A model generated the notes under the pieces. That model ran no database searches. It had not been told where the DNA came from and was given only the letters and a program-made list of their open reading frames with translations. This document shows positions 1 through 5,641 of a DNA stretch of 7,621 nt, one piece after another (positions within the stretch are counted from its first letter, which is position 1; every line of letters starts with the position of its first letter). Both the position numbers and the translations under genes were made by a program. This DNA comes from Firmicutes bacterium UBA1047. Lineage in GTDB: Bacteria; Bacillota; Clostridia; Tissierellales; Sedimentibacteraceae. The stretch is from the NCBI GenBank assembly GCA_002316585.1, contig DCDU01000017.1, forward strand, positions 1 to 7,621, in the 5' to 3' direction.

Positions 1-564
1 ATAGAGCTTGACGGAAAAGATATAACCGGAACAACGGGAAATGTAAGCTACATGCTGCAGAAAGATTTGCTTTTGCCCTACAAGACAATAATTGATAATG
101 TATCTCTCCCCTTAGTTATAAGGGGAGAGAGGAAATCAAAGGCAAGAGAGATAACTTCAGGATATTTTGAGGAATTCGGGCTGGAAGGAACTCAAGGTAA
201 ATACCCCAATCAATTGTCCGGTGGAATGAGGCAAAGAGCGGCTTTACTACGGACCTACCTGTTTTCTAATCAGGTGGCTCTGTTAGACGAGCCTTTCAGC
301 GCTTTGGACAGTATAACTAAAAGCAGCATGCATCAGTGGTATTTAGGAGTGATGGAACAAATAAAACTGTCAACATTTCTCATAACCCATGATATAGACG
401 AAGCGATTTTGCTGTCGGACAGAATATATATTATGGCAGGCAAACCGGGTAAAATAACGGCAGAAATAGTAATACAAGACCTAAAGCCAAGAACCGAAGA
501 TTTCGTAGTAAGCGAAAGCTTTATGAAATACAAAAAAAATATTTTAGAAAAATTAAAAAGCTAA
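1..564 (+). CDS. ABC transporter ATP-binding protein, SsuB/TauB/ThiZ type (5' end missing)
   Basis: ATPase subunit of an importer, expected to bind the cytoplasmic face of a membrane permease and power uptake. The frame is open from the first base, so the start and the Walker A loop lie upstream; 187 residues are visible of a family usually near 250. Seen, numbered from the first visible codon: Q-loop YMLQKD (Q20), ABC signature LSGGMRQR (about 72-79), Walker B VALLDEP (about 92-98), D-loop SALD, and switch histidine in LITHD (H130). The Q-loop followed by LLLPY and the RTYLF sequence after the signature fit the nitrate/sulfonate/taurine/HMP importer group. Substrate cannot be read from an ATPase, but the YkoF-type thiamine-binding gene two positions downstream argues for a thiamine precursor (inference). 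The next gene starts 23 bases after the stop, suggesting one operon. Confidence 0.93.
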   Translation: MELDGKDITGTTGNVSYMLQKDLLLPYKTIIDNVSLPLVIRGERKSKAREITSGYFEEFGLEGTQGKYPNQLSGGMRQRAALLRTYLFSNQVALLDEPFSALDSITKSSMHQWYLGVMEQIKLSTFLITHDIDEAILLSDRIYIMAGKPGKITAEIVIQDLKPRTEDFVVSESFMKYKKNILEKLKS

Positions 565-587
565 AAAATAATTCAGGGGGTAAGAAG

Positions 588-1256
588 ATGGCTGTTTTCG
601 ATAATTCCGCATCAGATTATGATGTATGGTACACTGATAAAAAGGGAAGTTTTGTGGACAAAGTTGAAACAGATTTGGCGTTTGAATTGTTAAAGATTAA
701 GAAAGGAATGAAGATTTTAGACGTAGGATGCGGAACAGGTAATTTTAGCATAAAGCTCGCGGAAAAGGGCTGCCGTGTAACCGGTGTGGATATTTCAGAT
801 GAAATGCTGAAAATAGCAAGAAAGAAAGCTTCAAAACTAAATTATGACATTGAATTTTTCAATATGAACTTAAAAAATTTATCATTTGAAAATGACACTT
901 TTGATGCTGTTCTTTCAATAAGTGCTTTTGAATTTGTAGAGGACCCTCCTAAGGCATTGCAGGAATTGCTGAGAGTCGTTAAAAAAGACGGACAGGTTTT
1001 AATCGGAACTATTGCGGGGAACAGCAGCTGGAGCCGTCTGTATCATTCGGAACATTTTCGTGACACTGTATTTAAGTACGCAAAATTCATAACCCTTGAA
1101 GAAATTAAAAGCTGGAACAGCGAAAAGCTTGAAGACTGGGGAGAGTGCCTGTTTGTTTCTCCTCTTGCCAGTGAGGATGATTTTAATTATGAAACAGAAA
1201 AGAATTTATCAAAAACAACCAACGGAGGTTTTATATGTGCGCTATGGAAAAAATAG
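588..1256 (+). CDS. Class I SAM-dependent methyltransferase
   Basis: Probable small-molecule methyltransferase of 222 residues, cytoplasmic (no signal peptide or membrane segment). The SAM-binding Rossmann fold is clear: motif I ILDVGCGTG at residues 43-51, the acidic end of strand 2 at VTGVDIS (D68, expected to hold the SAM ribose), and FDAVLS (about 105-110) as the following core strand. An N-terminal FDNSASDYDVWY segment resembles the opening of UbiE-like methyltransferases. The C-terminal part (about 140-222), which would shape the acceptor pocket, shows nothing I can assign. The start is supported by AGGGGG at 575-580. The gene lies between a ThiZ-like ATPase and a thiamine-binding domain gene, and its last 22 bases overlap the latter, so it is likely co-translated with transport genes. 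Its substrate is unknown; a thiamine-related compound is only a guess from context. Confidence 0.9.
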   Translation: MAVFDNSASDYDVWYTDKKGSFVDKVETDLAFELLKIKKGMKILDVGCGTGNFSIKLAEKGCRVTGVDISDEMLKIARKKASKLNYDIEFFNMNLKNLSFENDTFDAVLSISAFEFVEDPPKALQELLRVVKKDGQVLIGTIAGNSSWSRLYHSEHFRDTVFKYAKFITLEEIKSWNSEKLEDWGECLFVSPLASEDDFNYETEKNLSKTTNGGFICALWKK

Positions 1257-1519
1257 CTTCCTGCCAGATTGCATTTACCCCGGTAGCAAGCGGCGATTAT
1301 ATAGATGATGTAAATAAGGTTCTTGAAATTATCTATAATTACGGCCTTGAAAATGAAGTGGGTGTTCTTTCTACATTTGTCAGGGGAGAAAAAAGCAAAG
1401 TGTTAAAATTAATTGCTGAAATTTATGAAAAAATGGATAATATAACAAACTTTTCGATGGATATAAAAATATCCAACATATGCGGTACAAATTGCTGTGA
1501 CCATGTTCAGTTAAGATAA
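1235..1519 (+). CDS. MTH1187/YkoF-type thiamine-binding family protein
   Basis: Small single-domain protein of 94 residues, close to the usual length of the Thiamine_BP (formerly DUF77) family. Family members adopt a ferredoxin-like fold, and YkoF binds thiamine or its precursor HMP. Seen: an early strand QIAFTPVASGDYIDDVNKVL, then GLENEVGVLSTFVRGE and a closing KISNIC strand, in the order expected for the family. It probably acts in the cytoplasm beside the transporter. The start overlaps the methyltransferase by 22 bases in another frame and is preceded by GGAGG at 1224-1228; a second ATG at 1244 is also possible. Odd: the tail CGTNCCDHVQLR carries three cysteines and a histidine within nine residues, a possible metal or disulfide site not expected for simple thiamine binding. 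Family assignment is from pattern memory, not a search. Confidence 0.8.
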   Translation: MCAMEKIASCQIAFTPVASGDYIDDVNKVLEIIYNYGLENEVGVLSTFVRGEKSKVLKLIAEIYEKMDNITNFSMDIKISNICGTNCCDHVQLR

Positions 1520-1541
1520 ATTACATATAAAATCACATGAC

Positions 1542-1598
1542 AATGTCAAGGGGACGGGGTTGCTGTCACACAGCAATCCCTTTCCACACATGGACATT
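1542..1598. repeat. Imperfect palindrome, REP-like, between convergent genes
   Basis: A stem of 11 pairs (10 Watson-Crick and one G-T) joins 1556-1566 and 1570-1580 around a CAC loop, centred on TTGCTGT/ACAGCAA. An outer arm AATGTC (1542-1547) matches GACATT (1593-1598), so the whole element can fold as one long interrupted hairpin. It is much more GC-rich (GGGGACGGGG) than its surroundings. It lies between the end of the YkoF-type gene and the end of the convergent NimA-like gene, so it could serve both as a terminator, though neither strand has a good T-run after the stem. The GGGGACGG core resembles dispersed palindromes I associate with Firmicutes genomes; copy number cannot be judged here. 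Confidence 0.6.
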
Positions 1599-1605
1599 TC
1601 CGTTT

Positions 1606-2169
1606 TCACTCCATTCTGCCCCATTTCATTTCTTCGCCGTGGATATCATATTTTTTTCTTTTGGCGGTTATTTCGTCAATTTCTATTTTATATATATTAA
1701 CTAATTTCAAGCCGGATTCGATTGCTAAATTAAAGAAATCCATTTTTGTCGGGGTGTATTTTTCGCATACAAGTTTTAATGCTTTTACCCTTTCTTCTTC
1801 GTCTTCTACTAATTTAATTTTTCCCTTTGCAACAGCCGACTCATATTCTGTAGTAAAAACCTTGCTTATAAGCGTACCTGTACTATATTTATCCTTTGCG
1901 ATTTCGGCTAATTCTTCTGGTGTGAAATTTTCAGGAACTTTTACTTGTCCCACAAAAGCTATACTTACAACTGAATTTTTCTCAAATGCTGTTACTTTCT
2001 TACCATTTAATGCAGAATGAAAATATAAATTGTTTCCGTCTCTGACTATTGAAAGTGGTATTCCATAAGGCTCGTTATTTTCATCATTAATGGATAATAT
2101 TCCATAGCTTGATTTATCTATAACCTCAATTCCAAATTCCTTACTCATTTCTCTGTCTTTTCGTCTCAT
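1606..2169 (-). CDS. NimA-like pyridoxamine 5'-phosphate oxidase-family flavoprotein
   Basis: Cytoplasmic split-barrel FMN-binding protein of 187 residues, in the family that includes 5-nitroimidazole reductases (Nim). Seen: the N-terminus MRRKDRE that is typical of Nim-like proteins; strand SSYGILSI; GIPLS; the YFHSALNGKK segment, whose histidine (H51) matches the conserved Nim-family histidine; and the C-terminal run EYESAVAKGKIKLVEDEEER...CEKYTP, typical of this family. The start is the ATG at 2169-2167, preceded on the minus strand by AAGGATGG and consistent with the family N-terminus; the ATG at codon 8 has no better site. It follows the 76-residue gene by 63 bases on the same strand, so the two may be co-transcribed. 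Members of this family are often not nitroreductases, so drug resistance should not be assumed. Confidence 0.87.
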   Translation of the reverse strand: MRRKDREMSKEFGIEVIDKSSYGILSINDENNEPYGIPLSIVRDGNNLYFHSALNGKKVTAFEKNSVVSIAFVGQVKVPENFTPEELAEIAKDKYSTGTLISKVFTTEYESAVAKGKIKLVEDEEERVKALKLVCEKYTPTKMDFFNLAIESGLKLVNIYKIEIDEITAKRKKYDIHGEEMKWGRME

Positions 2170-2232
2170 TTTTTACCATCCTTTTTTTTCTGTGGACTTT
2201 CTTTACTTATTTTTATCTCAAAATTCTAATAT

Positions 2233-2463
2233 TTATGATTTTTCCAGCTCAATTACCTTAATATTGCTAACATCATACATTACTAATGCACGATTCGTTT
2301 TTATAAGCTCCCTTGACATTAATTTTCCGGTCTTTACATCTACACAATGTCTGAATATCTTTCCATTTCTATAGACCTGACCATTCTCTTCAGAGAAAAA
2401 TTCATCCTCAACATTTATATGATATTTGCAGGTAAGAGGCTTACTTGCTCTTAATTCACCCAA
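2233..2463 (-). CDS. Small protein of unknown function, possibly N-terminally truncated
   Basis: I do not recognise this 76-residue frame. It begins with TTG (GELRASKPLTCKYHI...), has no in-frame ATG until the KLMSRE methionine well inside, and has no purine-rich ribosome binding site before the TTG. The frame is open only five codons further upstream, stopping within the hairpin repeat at 2468-2492. The composition is protein-like: alternating charged and hydrophobic residues suggesting beta strands (NGKIFRHCVDVKTGKL, ALVMYDVSNIKVIEL), two cysteines, no signal peptide or membrane segment. Either it is a genuine small protein or the C-terminal remnant of a longer protein whose 5' part was lost at the repeat cluster. 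It precedes the NimA-like gene by 63 bases on the same strand. Confidence 0.45.
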   Translation of the reverse strand: MGELRASKPLTCKYHINVEDEFFSEENGQVYRNGKIFRHCVDVKTGKLMSRELIKTNRALVMYDVSNIKVIELEKS

Positions 2464-2467
2464 TTGT

Positions 2468-2492
2468 GAGATTCCTCACTGCGTTCGGAATG
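2468..2492. repeat. Short hairpin repeat resembling dispersed clostridial intergenic repeats
   Basis: GAGATTCC and GGAATG flank TCACTGCGTTC, with ATTCC (2471-2475) pairing with GGAAT (2487-2491). The pattern (GATTC, then a CGTTCG-like centre, then GAAT) resembles a dispersed intergenic repeat I know from many Firmicutes genomes with sequences like GATTCTTCGCT...CAGAAT. It sits directly upstream of the TTG-initiated 76-residue frame. Identification is from memory; the genome copy number would decide. Confidence 0.4.
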
Positions 2493-2494
2493 GG

Positions 2495-2526
2495 ATAGAA
2501 TTTAATAATGCAACCATAAATTCTAT
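2495..2526. repeat. 10-bp perfect inverted repeat
   Basis: ATAGAATTTA (2495-2504) and TAAATTCTAT (2517-2526) are exact reverse complements around a 12-base loop. The right arm shares the TAAATTCT core with the adjacent 13-bp tandem units. It is downstream of the sigma factor gene on the minus strand and could act as a weak terminator, but no T-run follows the stem on that strand, and AT-rich arms of this size can also arise by chance. Confidence 0.45.
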
Positions 2527-2537
2527 GCTATACTTCA

Positions 2538-2589
2538 TATAAATTCTTTATATTAATTCTTTATATTAATTCTTTATATAAATTCTTTA
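2538..2589. repeat. Four tandem copies of a 13-bp unit
   Basis: Units at 2538-2550, 2551-2563, 2564-2576 and 2577-2589. The outer two read TATAAATTCTTTA and the inner two TATTAATTCTTTA, differing at one position. The two copies at 2564-2589 encode the last residues of the sigma factor gene on the minus strand, and its TAA stop is the first three bases of the 2551-2563 copy. The pattern of identical inner and identical outer copies suggests recent duplication by slippage. Confidence 0.9.
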
Positions 2590-3127
2590 TTTTTGCGACT
2601 ATTCTTTTTCTCATCCTGCCTACAGCTTGTTTGCTGATTCCTATTATCTTAGCAGTTTTAGTATCGGAATATCCATAAATGAAAAAATATATATATACTC
2701 GTTTTTGTTTTTTGCTTAATGTGTTGACTATATTTTTTATCAATTCCATATTTTCTGTTGGTAATTCCATTTTTTTGCTATCAATATAATCAATAATATT
2801 AATATCAGACAATACTTCATGGGAGTTAATATATGAATTTTTCTTTGATAACCGTATATATTCATGTTTTATACTTGTATAAACATATTTTGTAAAGGCT
2901 TTTTCTTCAAGTTTTTTTAACTTGCTCAAATTTAGATTTTTCATAAGTGTAAGTAAAAATATGTTTAAGTCTGTTTCTGCACATTCGTAATTTAGTTTTT
3001 TGGAATAATATCTTACAGTATTTCTGAAATCTTCTAATAATAACAGCTTACTTTTTTCATCATTGTTTTGTGCAGATGTAAATATTTTAAATAATGTATG
3101 TTCCAACAAAATCAATCCTATCTTCAT
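2561..3127 (-). CDS. Small sigma-70-family RNA polymerase sigma factor, TcdR/BotR-like
   Basis: 188 residues, close to the size of the clostridial TcdR/BotR/UviA sigma factors. Seen: an N-terminal segment like FKIFTSAQNNDEKSKLLLLE; a region 2-like part (about 30-105) containing YYSKKLNYECAETDLNIFLL and IKHEYIRLSKKN; and a region 4 helix-turn-helix (about 132-183) with GYSDTKTAKIIGISKQAVGR as the core. Such proteins direct RNA polymerase to a few dedicated promoters. The annotated ATG (3127-3125) has no good ribosome binding site; a TTG at codon 7 or 8, just after ATAGGA, would give a start matching the family's usual short N-terminus. The gene is divergent from the LRR lipoprotein gene, a plausible target, but I see no convincing cognate promoter. 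The C-terminus is encoded within 13-bp tandem repeats. Group-5 membership is inferred; other small clostridial sigma-like regulators remain possible. Confidence 0.8.
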   Translation of the reverse strand: MKIGLILLEHTLFKIFTSAQNNDEKSKLLLLEDFRNTVRYYSKKLNYECAETDLNIFLLTLMKNLNLSKLKKLEEKAFTKYVYTSIKHEYIRLSKKNSYINSHEVLSDINIIDYIDSKKMELPTENMELIKNIVNTLSKKQKRVYIYFFIYGYSDTKTAKIIGISKQAVGRMRKRIVAKIKNLYKELI

Positions 3128-3262
3128 ATTTTCTATATTACTATATGTAAGTCAGAAGAGAGTTGTCCATTTTTTAATATCTGAGGTACTTTAGCACATA
3201 AACGGTAAATATTGGAACATTTTATATCTTATTCACGTCTTATATATAAAATAAATTAATAT

Positions 3263-3267
3263 GGGAG
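3263..3267 (+). promoter_or_regulatory. Ribosome binding site that decides the LRR lipoprotein start
   Basis: GGGAG lies five bases before the ATG at 3273. It overlaps the upstream in-frame ATG at 3261, which itself has only AT-rich sequence before it. This favours initiation at 3273, giving MLKKKN and a standard lipoprotein signal peptide. Confidence 0.75.
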
Positions 3268-3272
3268 AAATT

Positions 3273-4658
3273 ATGTTAAAGAAAAAAAACCTTTTTATTA
3301 TTATATTATTATTGGTTTTAGTTGTTTCAGGATGCGGAAGCATTGAGGTAAAAAACGACAAAAACGGAATACCGGATAAAAACCTGTATGACGCACTGCT
3401 GAAGATTTCAGGGAAAGACAAATTGTATAGGGATGATTTTATGGGGGTTGCCGAACTTAAGCTTAGGAAGCTTGGCATATCGGATATAAAGGGCCTAGAT
3501 AAGTTAAATCTGTCAGATGTCAAAGAGATGAATTTAGGTGAAAACCGTATTATTTCAATTGACGCCAAATCTTTTAGCAGCCTCGCAAATCTGAATAAAT
3601 TGGAGATGGGATATAATGGCATGGAAAAAATCAAGCTTGAAAACCTGGATAATTTAAAGGAGCTCGACATATCAGGCAGTAATTTTAAAAATCCCAATGA
3701 TCTTAAAATACAAAATTTAAGCTCGCTTGAAGAGCTATCGTTACACGGGGCAATATATTTTGAGCTTGACAGCGGATTGTTTGAAGGTCTTGACAGTTTA
3801 AAGCATATACACATGACAAACAACGAAATCAACACCATTAAAAACAATACCTTTGCTGGGCTGAATAAGCTTGAATATATTATTGCATATGCCAGCAAAA
3901 TAAAAAATATAGAGCCTGATGCTTTTGCCGGAACTTCTTCTCTTGAGAAATTAGATCTAAGTAACAATAATCTGGAATCATTTAATGTGTCGGAAATTCC
4001 AAATCTAAAAACTCTCCTATTATTATCCAATTCCATACACCCTATGGAGAATATCAGCCTTGACAGCTTTCCAAATATCCATGAGCTAAACTTGCACAGC
4101 AATTCCATAAAACAAGTCAATAAAAATCATTTTAAGGATATTACAGGACTTAAAGTGCTGTACCTTGACCGTAACTTGCTGTCCGAACTTCAGACCGACG
4201 CTTTTTTATATTTGGAAAACCTTGAGGAATTGTCTCTCGGAGAAAACAAGCTCTCCCAATTGCCGGAAGGCATATTTTCGAATTTAAGCGGTCTTAAGCG
4301 CCTATATCTTAACGGCAATAAATTCACAGGATTTTACAAGGAATACATTGAGGGTCTGGATAACCTCATATATCTGGATATTTCCTTCAATGAAATCCCG
4401 TATATTCATGATGATGTTTTTGAAGGAATGGAGCACCTGCAATACCTCAACATGAGAAAAAATAAGCTGACAAGCCTCCCTTCGCTGAAAAACCTGACAA
4501 ACTTTAAATCCGGAGACTTTCATAACGGTGATTACTATATGACAACAGATTTTATAGAAAATCAATTAGATAAAGAAGATTTTATAAACAGTTTGCCCGA
4601 GCATCTTCTGTCTGACAAAAAATGGCTCGAGCCCCAAATAAGGATCCAGAATAATTAA
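3273..4658 (+). CDS. Leucine-rich-repeat lipoprotein
   Basis: 461 residues from the favoured start. A lipoprotein signal is evident: positive MLKKKN, a hydrophobic core of isoleucine, leucine and valine, then lipobox VSGC with Cys21 as the lipidation site. The protein should therefore be anchored outside on the cytoplasmic membrane. After a short cap resembling internalin-type N-caps (IPDKNLYDALL...ISDIKGLDKL), about 14 consecutive repeats of roughly 21-24 residues follow to near residue 430, with the pattern LxxLxLxxNxIxxIxxxxFxxL; clear units include SLEKLDLSNNNLESF, NLEELSLGENKLSQLPEGIF and NLIYLDISFNEI. The phenylalanine-containing typical-class repeats resemble those of eukaryotic extracellular LRR proteins. 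No catalytic domain or cell-wall anchor is visible; the acidic tail ends in SDKKWLEPQIRIQNN. Binding of a protein or polysaccharide ligand is the likely role (inference). It is divergent from the sigma factor gene. Confidence 0.93.
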   Translation: MLKKKNLFIIILLLVLVVSGCGSIEVKNDKNGIPDKNLYDALLKISGKDKLYRDDFMGVAELKLRKLGISDIKGLDKLNLSDVKEMNLGENRIISIDAKSFSSLANLNKLEMGYNGMEKIKLENLDNLKELDISGSNFKNPNDLKIQNLSSLEELSLHGAIYFELDSGLFEGLDSLKHIHMTNNEINTIKNNTFAGLNKLEYIIAYASKIKNIEPDAFAGTSSLEKLDLSNNNLESFNVSEIPNLKTLLLLSNSIHPMENISLDSFPNIHELNLHSNSIKQVNKNHFKDITGLKVLYLDRNLLSELQTDAFLYLENLEELSLGENKLSQLPEGIFSNLSGLKRLYLNGNKFTGFYKEYIEGLDNLIYLDISFNEIPYIHDDVFEGMEHLQYLNMRKNKLTSLPSLKNLTNFKSGDFHNGDYYMTTDFIENQLDKEDFINSLPEHLLSDKKWLEPQIRIQNN

Positions 4659-4665
4659 AATCAGG

Positions 4666-4686
4666 ACCACCGGCTAAGCCGGTGGT
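4666..4686. terminator. GC-rich hairpin between convergent genes, probable bidirectional terminator
   Basis: ACCACCGGC (4666-4674) pairs perfectly with GCCGGTGGT (4678-4686) around a TAA loop, eight bases after the lipoprotein stop and 19 bases beyond the stop of the convergent peptidase. On the plus strand it is followed only by TCCGATT; on the minus strand by CCTGATTTTAATT, a modest T-rich stretch. The stem resembles ACCACCGGC hairpins I associate with ends of IS200/IS605-type elements and dispersed palindromes, so it could also be a remnant of such an element; no transposase is present. Confidence 0.6.
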
Positions 4687-4704
4687 TCCGATTATCGCAT
4701 ATTA

Positions 4705-5250
4705 TTATGATGGAACCCTAAAACTTTTAATTGGAAATCTATCGTTGAACTCATCAGCATTTGTTGAATTTCCATAACCGCTAACTCTCGAAGGATCATA
4801 CACCTTAAACGTATCAAGCCTTGAATCTGCGGGAAAGTAGTTACCATCTGGATCAACAGCTACTTTGCCTATAAATCCTCGAACTATTACAAAATGCGTA
4901 CTATAGTCACTACCTTTTCCGTCATCTCCAAATAAAATAATCGGTTTTTCATTTAGGACTATATAAAGAAAAAGTTTAAATGCCGCATCTTCAGCATCCC
5001 TGATGCTTTCGTGAGATATGCTGTATGTGGGCAACTTTGACCATTCACAGAGCAAATCCGTCATATTGTGGTCTTCGTAAAGTACTTTCGGCGATATTTT
5101 TTCAAGCATCGCACCGCAAGTAAGACCACACCCTGATTTACCGATGGTTGAAGTTATTTTCCCTGTCTTTAACACCAGGTCTTTCCAATCACTTTCGTCC
5201 TGATAATATCGTTTTACATCCAATGAGACGGTTATATTTTTATAACCCAT
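4705..5250 (-). CDS. C39-like (papain-fold) cysteine peptidase domain protein
   Basis: 181 residues from the ATG at 5250-5248; a GTG three codons earlier is possible but overlaps the GGAG ribosome binding site (5262-5259). The layout matches Peptidase_C39_2: DVKRYYQDESDW supplies the oxyanion glutamine (Q17), IGKSGCGLTCGAM the nucleophile cysteine (C41), and STHFVIVRGF the histidine (H119). The third residue would be the aspartate of either AVDPDGN or KVYDPS. The helical part between, with SHESIRDAEDAAFKLFLYIV, is less conserved. There is no signal peptide, membrane segment, ABC transporter domain or cell-wall-binding domain, so it appears to be a free cytoplasmic domain, unlike bacteriocin-processing C39 transporters. 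No neighbouring substrate gene is evident. The catalytic motif set suggests activity, but proteolysis is inferred. Confidence 0.8.
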   Translation of the reverse strand: MGYKNITVSLDVKRYYQDESDWKDLVLKTGKITSTIGKSGCGLTCGAMLEKISPKVLYEDHNMTDLLCEWSKLPTYSISHESIRDAEDAAFKLFLYIVLNEKPIILFGDDGKGSDYSTHFVIVRGFIGKVAVDPDGNYFPADSRLDTFKVYDPSRVSGYGNSTNADEFNDRFPIKSFRVPS

Positions 5251-5258
5251 ATTTATCA

Positions 5259-5262
5259 CTCC
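5259..5262 (-). promoter_or_regulatory. Ribosome binding site that decides the peptidase start
   Basis: GGAG on the minus strand lies eight bases before the ATG at 5250 but overlaps the alternative GTG at 5259. Spacing therefore favours the ATG and an N-terminus of MGYKNIT. Confidence 0.7.
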
Positions 5263-5362
5263 ATAATATTTTAGTAAAACATTTTAATGCAATTCTTAAT
5301 CACATTCGTATTAATTTGTCTTACACTATATAAAAAGATTTTTCATTTCAAAAAGTAAACCT

Positions 5363-5635
5363 TTGACAAAGTTTTTAGGGCATTATATTCTGAGACAGAC
5401 CTTTTTGACTTTTTGTGATATACAAACTTTATTAAATCAACAATACGAGGAGTGTTTAGGAGGAAAAATTTCAGTTAAAACTGCTCATGAGATTATCAGT
5501 ATAGCAACTTTGAAATTTTTAAATGAATTTTTGCGCGGTAATGTTAATGAATATAAAAATTTTATAAAATATGAAAATATATATTCAGAATTAAAAGAAA
5601 TAGATGCTGATGGAGAAGATTCAATAGGAGGATAG
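5363..5635 (+). pseudogene. C-terminal fragment resembling an alpha/beta hydrolase (PAF-acetylhydrolase-like)
   Basis: A 90-codon frame from a TTG with no ribosome binding site; the frame is open back to 5315 without any ATG. The run LTFCDIQTLL, GGKISVKTAHEII, and TLKFLNEFLRGN (about residues 15-60) resembles the end of alpha/beta hydrolases, where a histidine-bearing loop is followed by SD/CD, GxI...A...II and a closing helix of the type TLxFFDKYLKG. The nucleophile elbow and acid residue, expected 100 or more residues earlier, are absent, and the upstream 50 bases are non-coding in appearance. I read it as the remnant of a deleted gene. The match is weak and from memory; a short unrelated helical protein is the alternative. 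Confidence 0.4.
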
Positions 5636-5641
5636 GTATTT

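Noticed and set aside
1..1519. Drug-efflux or antibiotic-tailoring cluster (ABC ATPase plus methyltransferase)
   Set aside because: The ATPase has importer-type SsuB/ThiZ features and the operon ends in a thiamine-binding family protein, which fits nutrient uptake better.
1661..2020. 119-codon plus-strand frame opposite the NimA-like gene
   Set aside because: Serine- and phenylalanine-rich shadow; the minus-strand frame has the family motifs and a ribosome binding site.
2538..2589. CRISPR-like array
   Set aside because: The 13-bp units are directly adjacent with no spacers; this is a simple tandem repeat.
3128..3272. Candidate promoters in the sigma factor/lipoprotein intergenic region, including a TTTACC element on the minus strand
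   Set aside because: No -35/-10 pair with sensible spacing and adequate match on either strand; TTTACC resembles a TcdR-type -35 but no matching -10 is evident.
3233..4120. 295-codon open frame on the minus strand opposite the LRR lipoprotein gene
   Set aside because: It is a shadow of the repetitive LRR coding sequence: serine/leucine/phenylalanine-rich with no domain pattern. The plus-strand frame has a ribosome binding site, signal peptide and clear LRR motifs.
5263..5292. TTGCAT-18-TATTAT promoter on the minus strand before the C39-like gene
   Set aside because: The predicted transcription start would fall after the GGAG ribosome binding site, removing it from the mRNA; the match is probably fortuitous in AT-rich sequence.
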